Shown here piece after piece: positions 11,707-22,173 of a DNA stretch of 64,000 nucleotides. The stretch spans positions 555,391-619,390 of the forward strand of contig VNWV01000011.1 in NCBI GenBank assembly GCA_009801085.1, given 5' to 3'. The notes beneath the pieces were generated by a model, which did not search any database, was not told the DNA's origin, and saw only the letters and a program-made list of their open reading frames with translations. This DNA is from Lasiodiplodia sp. COLG20. Its lineage: Eukaryota; Ascomycota; Dothideomycetes; Botryosphaeriales; Botryosphaeriaceae. The translations under genes were made by a program, and so were the position numbers. Numbering within the stretch: the stretch's first letter is position 1; each line of letters begins with the position of its first letter.

Positions 11707-12083
11707 CGCGCGTGGCGGGCGTTGCTGGCCTGGCTGAGGCCGAGAGGCGCGGGAGACGGATGCTTTGGAGCGCGTCGTATGCGGGATTGGGCTGGAGGGG
11801 GAGGAGAGGAGTAGAGGGCGAATCGCCAGACGGCGCTTGGTCGAGAGTTTCGAGTTTCGCGCGCTGCTTCACGCCGGCCGCTAGCGCGTGATTGGCCGCC
11901 GGACGGTCGGGCACGACACACCTCACTCACTCAGTGCGCCCGCCGTCGAGAGCACGAGCTCCACTCAAGCCAACACCAAGCTATCGAGCTCAGCCACCAT
12001 CTCTCCCTTTCTCTGTTCTCGGCCCGGGCCCGTGGTGCAGGCTGCTCCTCATTTCGCATCCCCCCTAATTATAATCGCCCGAA
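11707..12083. promoter_or_regulatory. Bidirectional promoter SYF1/VMA8
   Basis: These 377 bp separate the start codons of SYF1 (-) and VMA8 (+). The DNA is GC-rich with pyrimidine-rich stretches near 11990-12015. No clear TATA box is seen. Both flanking genes are housekeeping, so a shared promoter is inferred from position only. Confidence 0.5.
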
Positions 12084-13100
12084 ATGTCCTCGGGCGGCGC
12101 GGTACGATGACCCGCCTCCCGCTATTGCGCTATCCGCGGCGAGAGCTCACACCCAGATCCAGGCGCGTGAGGCCGTCTTCCCGACCCGCCAGGTGTTGGG
12201 ACAGATGAAGAGCAAGCTCAAGGGAGCACAGACTGGCCATGATCTGCTCAAGCGCAAGAGCGAGGCCCTGACGAAGTGCGCCATGCCCGCCATCACCGCC
12301 CCGCCAACCTCCCACTCTGTTTGCTGACGTCCCTGCCCACACACAGACGCTTCCGAGGTACCTTCTCCCTTCCCGAGTTCGCTCCGTCCGAGCTTCGTCC
12401 CGCTGAGTGAGCGACAGAGATCACCCGCCGCATCGATGAAGCCAAGCGCAAGATGGGCCGCGTGATGCAGATCGCCGCCTTTTCGCTCGCCGAAGTGACT
12501 TACGCTGCTGGTGGAGACATCAGCTACCAGATCCAGGAGTCAGCGAAGAACGCCAAGTTCCGTGTTCGCACCAAGCAGGAGAACGTCTCTGGTGTCTTCC
12601 TGCCGCAGTTCGAGAGCTTCACCACCGAGGGTAATAACGACTTCGGTCTCACGGGTCTAGGCAAGGGTGGACAGCAGGTGCAGAGGTGCAGAGAGACGTA
12701 TGCTCGTGCAGTGGAAACGCTGGTCGAACTGGCTAGTCTGCAGACCGCCTTCGTCATCCTAGACGAGGTCATCAAGGTCGTGAACCGCAGAGTCAACGCC
12801 ATGTGGGTGATCCAGGAATACCTTCTAGCTATTAGATATACTGACCGTCATGACAGCGAGCACGTCATCATTCCCAGGACGGAGAACACGATCAAGTACA
12901 TTAACTCGGAGCTAGATGAGCTCGACAGAGAGGAGTTCTACAGACTGAAGAAGGTTTCTGGCAAAAAGGAGCGCGACGCTGCCGAGGCAGAAAAGGAGAG
13001 GGATCTCAAGGCAGGACAAGTCGCGGCTGCGCAGGTTGAGCGTGAGACGGAAACGAAGGACCTCTTGGGCGATCAGGACAACGAGGATGTCATTTTCTAG
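12084..13100 (+). CDS. VMA8: V-type ATPase subunit D, with an 11-nt microexon
   Basis: Subunit D forms the central rotor stalk of the vacuolar proton pump and couples ATP hydrolysis to proton transport. Exons are 12084-12101, 12157-12275, 12347-12357, 12418-12802 and 12857-13100, giving 258 aa against 256 in yeast Vma8. Conserved blocks are AVFPTRQVLGQMKSKLKGAQ, GHDLLKRKSEALTKRFREIT, SYQIQESAKNAKFRVRTKQE and EHVIIPRTENTIKYINSELD. Exon 3 is only 11 nt and supplies the end of K, then R-F-R, between TK and EITRR. Without it the frame breaks. The last intron (54 bp) is a multiple of three and has no stop; it must be removed to join VNA to IEHVIIPR. Assignment is secure and the exon model is well supported by conservation. 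Confidence 0.93.
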
Positions 13101-13277
13101 GCCAGTATCATTTTGTGTTGTACATCTTGCATGATCATCATTAAATCGCGCCTGGAGTTGAGGACATCTCTGTACTAAAGCCGATGACCCAACCTCAGGC
13201 TTGTTTTGCGCGAACCGGTATCTCTTGCGTCTTGCTCCACCCGTTCCATCTCGCACCAATATCACATGCTTCCTTAC

Positions 13278-14222
13278 CTACTGGCGCTGGTACGTGACCT
13301 TCATGGGCTTGCCTTCGTCGCCAAGCGCCATTCCAGCCGTAGCCTCCTTCGCGCTGATGGCGCCAGCCTCGGCTTCATATTCAACGAAAGCAATGCCGCT
13401 GCGACCAGGCACCACACGAACTTCTCTGAAGCCCTCGAAACGACCAAAGATGGCCGAGAGAGCCTCGACATCGTACCCGTCGGGGAGATTCTGGACGAAA
13501 AGAATCTTGTTGGGCGGGAGGTACTCGTCGGGAATGACAGCGGCCGCACCACCGGTGGATTTGAGGCCAGCACCGCGAGCCTTCTGGGTGGGACGGTTCG
13601 ACTCTGCAGGAGCGCCGGCGGGGCGCTTCATCTTCTTCTGTGCTTCCTGCGCCTCGAGCGCTTGCTTCCTCTCTGCAAAACTAGTGAGCAAAAGGCCACT
13701 TACGTCAAATAGGCTGTGGAGGCTATGAGGACGATAATCCATCTGAGCCCGCTGTGCAATGGGAACATCATAGACGGAATACCTTTCTCGGCCAGGCGGT
13801 GGCGCTTGTGAGCCTCGAATTCCTCCTCATTGCCTTCACGCTTGACGATGGCATCGCTGCGCGTGCGGGCGTAATCCAGCTTCATGGGCTTGTCGAAGAC
13901 GTCGAAGTCCTGCAGTTCTTCGATGGCGCGCGTAGCCGACTCTACATTGTCGAAGACGACGAAAGCCTGACCCTTCGCCTTGAGGTTCTTGGCGGCGCGA
14001 ATGTCGAGGATGGTGCCATATTCTTCGAAGATCTCGCGGAGGGTGTCCTTGAGGGAGTCGAGCTTGATGCGCTCCTCGAGGTTCTTGACCTGCGTCGCGT
14101 CAGATCAGCTGCGTAACAAGAGAACTTGCGCGTCATACGTAAACACTGTCGGCCAGTTAGCGAATAACGCGCCATGAGAAGAGCTATACATACGTGCAGT
14201 TTGGCGGGGTTGAGGTTGCCAT
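13278..14222 (-). CDS. U1A/U2B''-type snRNP protein, two RRMs, 7-nt microexon
   Basis: This protein binds U1 or U2 snRNA stem-loops in the spliceosome. Proposed exons are complement 14222-14194, 14145-14139, 14089-13783 and 13672-13278, giving 245 aa. RRM1 has RNP2 VYVKNL and RNP1 KGQAFVVF. RRM2 has RNP2 ILFVQNL and RNP1 GIAFVEY. A charged linker (KRHRLAEKERKQALEAQEAQ) joins them. The second exon is just TGTTTAC. It splices between GTATGT...GACAG and GTATGA...ACGCAG and rebuilds NCTVYVKNLEERIK, the family hallmark. Ascomycetes often have one protein covering both U1A and U2B'' roles, so I give no symbol. It lies convergent with VMA8, 177 bp away. Confidence 0.9.
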
Positions 14223-16044
14223 CGTGGCGGCGTTTTGGTAGACGAAGCTGCTCTGTCGAGGAAGCTTTAGGTGCTAGGGTGAACTGGAAGGTTGAACCGA
14301 TGACGCTAAATCAAGGTGCGCAGTCACGTGCACCAATCCAATGCCCGCGCCATGCCAGGCCCTCTCTTCCATGTCCTCGTCCCGAATGTCTCAGGTCTAA
14401 CCAAACTTGATCGCGCCGATGTTCTCGCGCACTTACTCACAATAGTTATGCGGAATGATCCGAGAGGCCGCGCGTTGTTAGAATGACGACGCCTAGAAGA
14501 AAAATAATCCTTGCCGTCTCCCGGTTGTTACCGTTGAGATGTGCTCAAACAGTCCAGCCGCGCTTATTATTTTCGAAGAACCCGATTGACGGCAAGCACT
14601 TTGCAAGTTATGGGTTCTGTCTCGCGTTAAACCAAACCACAGATAACAGCTCACACGCATGACTTCAGAAGCGTTTTGCCTAGGCAGATTTAGAGAAAAT
14701 GATATTCTGCAAGACTCAATTGAATTGATGCCATCCCAAGCTGCCCAAGGCTCTTTCGACCCTCTGGTGTGAGATAGACGAACAAAAAGTAACCTTAGCG
14801 TACGACAATAAGACTTTAAAAGGATGGGCTCACGCCAGTATCCATGCAGTGCAATATTGTAAGGAAGACCCCGCCAGGTTTGGATGGTGGGGAAACGGTC
14901 TTTGCGGGCCCAGAATTGTTGCGCAACACATGCATGGTCACCCTCGTTCCACAGCAAAATCCGGCAAAAAGTCAGTGCGCCGCACGAGCAAAAAACAAAA
15001 CGTACAACAGCCGGGATTCCCCAATGGTCACCCACTTGAGTACTAATCGGCCGGTTCGCAGCTTAAGTACGGCTGAGCGGACGGGAAGCCCTGCATTCTG
15101 CGACCTATGGTCGTACGTGGTGGTGAGGGTTGCAGAAAGCGTTCATGTATCCCAGCTAACAGACAGTCGCCTGGCTGTCGACTGAAGGATGAGGCTACAC
15201 CCAGTCGCTGTCCAATGGTAGTAAGTTTCTATGGGGTCCTGGAAACGGTAGACAAGCTATTCGATCTTCATTGAGAGAGGCGAAAGAAAGATTGCAAATT
15301 TTCGGAATACGGAAAATATTGATACTCGGTTACATTTTGCTTTTCCAAATCGTGTTTACAAAAACTCGAGCTGCGACCATTTTGCGATCTCCTCCAACAC
15401 GGGCAGCGAAAATACTTCATGCAAGAGAAAATCATAAGCTAAGATGTATCATTGAGTTTTATTATGCTTTCAATCTATTAAAGCTGCGTGGATCAGCTAA
15501 AACTCTGCCGGATTATCGCATTTAAAGGAGAAAAAGGGGGTGTAGTGCCCCGCTAAGAATTAAGAAAGATTTTTATGGAGGCAAAAATGCGAGGTCTGAC
15601 CTAGCCAAACGGCCCGTTAGAATATTCATCTATGTCATTGCTTGATCATACTGGCCCCTAGAACTGCCACAGAAAAAAGTAAGGGGCACTAGATTCACTG
15701 TCTTCCTGGGGTACCTTGCAACTTGAACGTGCACTTGAACACGCACCACGTAGACTTCTCAGTGGAACAGAGACTCGCTTATGAGAGCTGCTACATATAT
15801 AGACATCCATTCTACTTTTTTCACATAAGAAGTGTTATATGACTTGAAAATATGCACCATTTTGAAAAACACTACTTAGCTTTCCTGAGCAAGAATCAAT
15901 CAAACCACTTGAGCTTTTATCCCATCCGCTACACTTTTCAGGTTCTTGGACGGCTGCGACCAGTCGTGTCCCTTGAGCTCCTCGTTTGCCGAAACCACAA
16001 ATAATGTCTCCGCCGCCGCGACACGGATCTGTCATTCGATAGAG
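14223..16044. other. Gene-free, partly AT-rich region
   Basis: This 1.8-kb gap lies between the U1A-like gene and TBCD. It becomes clearly AT-rich at about 15240-15870, with many TA steps and stop codons in all frames. The open frame at 14493-15035 (-) has no protein-like composition. I see no tRNA, transposase or terminal repeat. It may be decayed repeat DNA. Confidence 0.4.
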
Positions 16045-19000
16045 TCAGTAGCGGTTTATCTTATCTTCATAGCCTTGACGAACCTTGGGGAAGGGATGCA
16101 GTAGCATGCTTGCCAGCTTCGTTCGCACATCCTGACGAGTAGCCGGAACATTTGCAAGCCCTCGGTACACATCGAGCGCGAGGTAGAGCTTTTGCATGTT
16201 GTTGGATTTGAAGTGGGCCTTTTGCACGAGCGAAAGGAAATTGCGCCATCTGAAACAGTGCAATAATTGATGAATGGTCAGCCAGTGTACTTTTAGTATG
16301 AAAGGGAAAGAAGTCGAGGCAGATAACATACTTGAAACTGCTTCCGACGAGCCGTTGTAAAACCTGAGCGTCAAGCAGGAATGCCAAAACCTCGAGCAGA
16401 GGGAGAATGATGCGGTCGTTAGCAAGCTGAGCCTTGAAGACGTCGAGAATTGCATTCGCCACATGAAGGAGAGAGAAACTTTCGCTTTCGGTGGGGAGTA
16501 CTTCAAGACGCTCAACAAGCGCAAGCCTCGAGGCCTGAACGACGGACTCAGAGCCCATGCCGGCGGAGCTGATGTACCCTTCCACAATAGCGAGGTTCGT
16601 ACTCTGCGTTGTTCCGAAGTCGAAGTATTTGATTGCACGTGTGAAGTACTCGTGCGATGATATCCCAGAGGCGATGAGTTCAGCTTCCCTTTGCGGGATG
16701 TCAGCGACGTTCTTCATGGAATGCGAAAGAGGCAACTTACGTATCAAAGTAGCCCCTGCCATTATGCTGCAGACACGAGGCGGCCCTCAGCCTCACTTTG
16801 TCAAGCTTCTCCAATGACAGTCTTGTCACATCGGCGATAATCTGTTGCTCTTGCTCAAGGCCGGTGAGCAGACCGTACTTCCAAGCGCTGTCCACAGCAT
16901 TGAGAGCTTCCAAACGAACAAGCGAGCCTACGTCGCCCCGCTCATTGATGGTGTAATCATTCAATGCTGTTATCAGCGCGACAGAGATCTTAGAGCTCAG
17001 TGAGCTATCAGAAATCACTGCCACTGCTTCAAAAACGAACTGCAGGCTCTGTAGTGCAACCACCCGTGCCTCGATCCCGACTTTCGCTGTGCATCGAGAA
17101 GTCAAAAGCTCGATAATTCGTGCACGGTCCGCATCGTCTGAAGCTGATGGGTATATCGCTCCAATGGCAATAGCATATCCCGAGCCGCGCGCAGCAGTCC
17201 TGACGTTCGCTGAGTTGAGGTGACTCAACCATGAGTCCACCACCTCCTTCCGATCATTGGGATCTAAGAGTAGCGAAATATTGGCGACAGCCGAAGGCAC
17301 GGCACGAAGTACTGAGTCCTCTGTGCGACCGAGACAGAGCCTCAAGGGAGCCAGGGCAAGAGCCTTGGCAAAAGGGACGGGAGGGGAGGAGGTGTTGTCG
17401 CCCAAGCTGTTTGTAAGACCAGCCAGGGCAGCAATGAAGGTGCAGACAGCAAATGCAGTTAGTTCTGGCCGAAGTGCTGGAGATGTGAATGCCCGCTCGG
17501 GAAGGTCGAGTTGGCCGTCGAGAAGACTCCAAAGTCCAGCGATTTCTGCAACTTCCTGTCCCTTCAGTGGAGCCGATTGGTCAATTGACTGTGTTGAATT
17601 TCCGGCATACCGGCGGCCGCTTTCCGTTACCAGAGATGCTAGCGATAGTATCAGGCCATGACGTTCCTCGACATCTCGGATATGGAGCTTGCAAAGCTGA
17701 CTGCGGACACGTTCAGTCATGGCTTTGACGGTGCTAAAAGGCTGAATGCTGCTCAAGCGACCTATGGCATTTGAGGTAGAGGCTCTGGAAGGCGCATCGA
17801 GTGATCCAACACCTCGCCACCCAAGCAACCCTGCAAAAAGGGAATCCCAATATATCTGGCCCAATTGTGCGGCTTTGAAGCCGACCTGGCTAATGGCACG
17901 ATCGCGCAGCCCGACAGCATGGAAGTCGACGATCTGGACCAGAGGAATTCCTTCAAGTACTGTATTGGGGTGCCTGCCGATGAGTTCCTGGAGTGCGGCA
18001 GAAGACCCCCTTCGGATATTTCCAGCAGGATCCAAGCATGCGGCAACCAAAAGTTCAATGGCCAGGATCTGTGGAATAGACAGCGCCTGGTCGTGTCCCC
18101 CTGCAGCACGGATCGAAGTAGTGCTCACCGAGAGTAGTTCGTCTGTCGTGTATCTCCTGGACAAGGCCCAAATACCGAAACAAGCGGCATCCCGGACATT
18201 TGTCCCGATAGAACCTCCGGTGGCAGAGCGCTGTTCGAAAGTGAGAGCGAGAAGCAAAGCGTTGAGAATATCCGGGAGTTGATCGGTGGATGGCGCTCTT
18301 CGATACAGTAGCTGAGAGAGCGCAAGCGTGAGACCATGCCAGCGCAGAGGATTGACAGCACTTAGGTTCCTGGCAGAGCCTTCCCATAATACATCTTCAT
18401 TGAGGCAGCCTAGAATGGCCTCGATAACCTCAGCGCCAAGTTCCGGCTCGAGCTTCATGGTGACGACGCTGAGTGCCTTGCTTGCTGCATATCTGACTGG
18501 GGAATCGCCGTCACCGACGGTTTGCAGCAGGAAATCTATGACGTCTTCCAGCAGCGCGGACGAGTCCTCTGGGGAGTCTGATTGCAAATAGTGAACCACG
18601 ATATTGCGGAACGTCTTGATGACAAGCTTTCTGGCGACAGCGGATGATTTGACAAATTCGAGATTGCCTTGGTTGATGATGAAATCACAGGCTTTGTAGA
18701 TATCCCTAAGGAAAGCTCCCAATTCGTCTTTGTTTGCGGACGCAACAAGGCCGCTGAGAAAAGTCAAGACTCCCAGACAGATGTGGATATCAGAGACGCT
18801 TTCAGTTGTGTTACTGAAGAACGACAATGCCCACTTGACGAGAGACTCCAGAAGGCCTACTTTGCGCATGTCAGGCCGCAAAGACAGCCGCACCAGGAGG
18901 CCTGCAGCGGCATCACGCTCTCGCGTTGCACACTTGAGATGGTCAATACATATCGGGATTATGCGGTTGACAACGCCGGGCAGATCATTTGGCAGACTGA

Positions 19001-19625
19001 TGCCGGTGCGCTGGTGGGCGGTTTCAGCAGGTTGGAGGGAGGAGATTGAGGCCAGGTCGAATGGAGCAAGCATGAGGTGAGAAAGCCAAAGCAAGGCTAC
19101 GAACTTTTCTTCCCAAACGAGAGAATCATCGCCCAGCCCTTTCTCGAAGTGATCAAGGATGGGTTCCAGATAGCGTGGCTCGTTGCTAAGGAAGCCTATA
19201 ATAACCTTCTGGCCGCGAACCTTGCAGAGGGTATACAAGACTCGAGAAACGGCCTGAGTAAGAGTGGTAGTTTTGGGCTTGAGAGGCTTGCGCGATGATT
19301 GGAGCAAATACTCCAAATAGGCATCAACCAGCTGCGGCACGACATATTTCAAGTGCGTGTCGAGAAGCTGCGGCTCCTCTTGAAACGGCTCTATCTTCAT
19401 GGGGAGTTAGCGGCAGCTTATCAGAACAAGACAAGGGGAAAGAGGCTGTACAAAAGACAGAAGGCGATCCAGGTCTCGCTGCCGCACTAGACCATGGACT
19501 TGACGGCGGCCTGCGGATACAGGGGTAGATTTCCATAGAATCTTTCCCAAGGACGAGTGTAGATCGGATAGTAGGCCAGCGGAGGCTCGCTGGAGCCTGA
19601 TATCCTCGTCATCGATGGCATCCAT
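16045..19625 (-). CDS. Tubulin-folding cofactor D
   Basis: TBCD (Cin1/Alp1) captures beta-tubulin and assembles the alpha-beta tubulin dimer together with cofactors C and E. Exons are complement 19625-19452, 19394-16741, 16688-16332 and 16249-16045, giving 1129 aa, normal for the family. Recognisable pieces are EPFQEEPQLLDTHLKYVVPQ near the N-terminus, the ARM/HEAT-rich middle (LEKLDKVRLRAASCL), and the C-terminal block WRNFLSLVQKAHFKSNNMQK. Each intron (57, 52 and 82 bp) is required to rejoin a conserved segment, for example DRLLSF to IEPFQEEP. The start at 19625 (MDAIDDEDIRLQRAS) is preferred to an upstream in-frame ATG because the family sequence begins there. The gene is divergent from the POLD3-like gene, 197 bp away. 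Confidence 0.92.
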
Positions 19626-19822
19626 GGAGATCCGAAGCGAGAGTAGCTGATGACGGAAGGAGCAGTAGGGGCGCGGGGAGCTGGAGAGCTTGGCGTGACG
19701 TGGTGGGGCGCGACGCGGGCGCGCGCCGACGCGACTTCCGCGCCTGAACATTTCCCGCAGCTTCACATTTCACTGTCACTCTCCACCACCCACCTCGAGC
19801 TTTTGTGACTGGACTTTCCGCC
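19626..19822. promoter_or_regulatory. Bidirectional promoter TBCD/POLD3-like
   Basis: Only 197 bp separate the two start codons. The stretch is GC-rich around 19705-19745 (repeated GCGC steps) and CT-rich next to the POLD3-like start. No TATA box is obvious. Its promoter role is inferred from position. Confidence 0.45.
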
Positions 19823-21375
19823 ATGGACCAGTACAAAGCGCACCTGGCAGCCCGGGTGCTCCAGGAATCGCGCCCGGTATGCTTCAACCCCATTTCCGCG
19901 ATCTTGCTGCTGACTTCGGCTGCAGATCACCTACAAGCTGCTGAGCCGTGAGCTGAAGGTCCACGTTCACCAAGCAAAACAGTATGCACTATAGCATTTC
20001 TATAGGTCTTATTGCTAATCCTTTGATCTAGAATGCTCTACCATTTCCACGCCACCGAAAATCAAAAAAAGCCTGGTTCCGTCCACGCTACCTACATCAT
20101 CACCGGCACGAGACGCACTGAGCCCGCGACCCAAGCCAATGGCCACGGCGATGAGGATATACCGATGCCCAGCAGTCCACCAGCTCCTAGCTCTTTACCC
20201 GACGCCCCTGCCGAAGATGAGGAAAGCCGTCTGAAGGTTACATCGATCAAGCTGGTGAGGGAGGAACATATGGATGAGGCCAGAGCAGAATTCGAAGAGA
20301 TCACATCCATTCATGTCTACAGCTTGGAGCCAGGTCCTCTGAAAGACCTTCAGATTCTCTCTGACTGCACTCGCGAGATAGCTGAGAAGTGTGCCGACGA
20401 GGACCCGCTTCACGCGTGGGAAACCTACGGCTCCATACACAACCCGCACTCAAAGAGGAGGACACCTGGAATCAAGCCTCAGGCCCCAGCACCTGTTGCT
20501 GCATCTGCCCCTGCGAAGACAGCCCCCCGCCCGAGTACTACGGCCGCATCCAGTAAGGAAGTGCCAGCCAAGGGTCGTGAATCGCAAGCTGCCCCTCGCC
20601 CATCCACCCCACAAGTCGATGCCGCAGCAATACCGAAGAAGAAAGTTGATAAACAAAGCTTGAAGAAGAAGGAGGCTTCGAGTATCTTCGCATCGTTCGC
20701 AAAGGCACAGCCCAAGAAGAAAACAGCTGAGTCTGGAGCTTCAACGCCGGCCACGAAGTCAGCGGAGCAGAGTCAAGCGGAAGATGAGCCGATGAGGGAT
20801 GCTTCAGAGGAAGAAGGAGAGGACGATGATGTAGTCATCACTGGTGCGAATCAGAAATCCAAGGAAGAGAATGCTGAGGCGATGAAGAAGGCCCGAGCCG
20901 AGCGAGAAGCGAGGGAGAAGAAGCTTCGAGATATGATGGACGAAGACGACGACGATGATGATGCGATTATGCAGGATGCGCCAGCTGCTGCATCCGAGGA
21001 GCCTGAGGAACCTGAGAAGTTGGACGCAGATGCACCTGCACCTGCGAAGCCCGAGCCAGAACCAGAGAAGAAGGACGAAGTCACGGTATCCAATGGCCGC
21101 AGAAGGGGACGGAGGCGCGTTATGAAGAAGAAGACCTACAAGGACGATGAAGGATACTTTGGTAAGTTTCTAGCCGATTACTATCGAAATGACGCTGCTG
21201 ACGACTCGTCCATGAAGTCACGAAAGAAGAGCCGGTCTGGGAGTCCTTCTCAGAGGATGAGCCCCAGCCCAAGAAGCCCAAGCCTAACCCTGCGGCGACA
21301 ACGAAGCCGAAGAAGGGCGGTGCAAAACAAGGACAGGGAAGCATCATGTCTTTCTTCGCGAAGAAGCCCTCTTAA
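19823..21375 (+). CDS. DNA polymerase delta subunit 3 (Cdc27/POLD3 family)
   Basis: This is the accessory subunit that links polymerase delta to PCNA during replication. Exons are 19823-19876, 19926-19981, 20032-21161 and 21218-21375, giving 465 aa. The N-terminal winged-helix part reads ITYKLLSRELKVHVHQAKQM then LYHFHATENQKKPGSVHATY, typical of Cdc27. The middle is a long acidic and lysine-rich disordered region. The last exon ends QGSIMSFFAKKPS, a PCNA-interacting PIP box (Q453-x-x-I-x-x-F-F460) at the extreme C-terminus, as in the family. Three introns of 49, 50 and 56 bp have good GT...AG sites. If intron 3 is retained the frame stays open to 21517 but the PIP box is lost. Confidence 0.9.
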
Positions 21376-22173
21376 TAGACTATACTTTGTAGCGGAGTAC
21401 TTTACCTGGACAACAGCGAAACGAGAAACAACTCGGAAAGGCAAGGTTAGCAATGGCACCAGTGATATTGGAAGCCGGCAGACTAAGATGGCCCAGTTTG
21501 AGGCGTATGTAGAATAATACACATCAGATACCCTAGCATGGCTTATCTTTCAAAAAACTTGGACCACCCTTTAAGTCATCAGAATACAGCTCGTTCAGTA
21601 ATGGAAACTGCGAGGCTACCGCAATTTGAGTCAAGAAATTTTAGTTGAATTGAAACCTGTGCATAGCTCTGAGGTTAAAGTATGAGTTTCCATCGTCTTA
21701 ATAGGTATTAAAGGATAGAAGGTTCTTATCTACTAGGTGTGTGAGTGTGGAACATAAATAAAATACAAGCAAACGTTAGTTGTCTATTTAATAAAGACAT
21801 GCGTAAATAATTTAAGAATTGCAGCGTATTTACAACCAGGTTTTAATTATTTAGCGTGAAAGCTATGGAGACACAGCACAAAGTTATCATATCTACTACA
21901 GGTTTTGGTAAAGCAACTCTGGCTCGGGTGAAGATTACTTTATGCATGTAGCAAAGTTTCTGGCAAAGCTAGCTAATGTAATCTCAATATCATACTTTAG
22001 CCTTAACCAGCCACTTGGAACCAGATGATCCGGCGTACGCACCATCACCCGCCCACGAACTCGTTTATTTTTTCTGGCTCCCTTAATTCGCAAGGACGGT
22101 TGGATTATATACGTCGTATCCGGTGATTATTCTCGTACAACACCTGACGTCGTCAACTGTCGCATGAATAATT
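21376..22173. other. AT-rich intergenic region
   Basis: This gap lies between the convergent POLD3-like (+) and RPN13 (-) genes. It is strongly AT-rich from about 21590 to 22010, with stops in all frames. No RNA gene or mobile element is recognised. Confidence 0.5.

Noticed and set aside
14493..15035. Open frame on the minus strand with a tRNA-like stretch near 14575-14640
   Set aside because: The T-loop and anticodon arm could not be folded into a proper tRNA cloverleaf, and the frame has no protein character.
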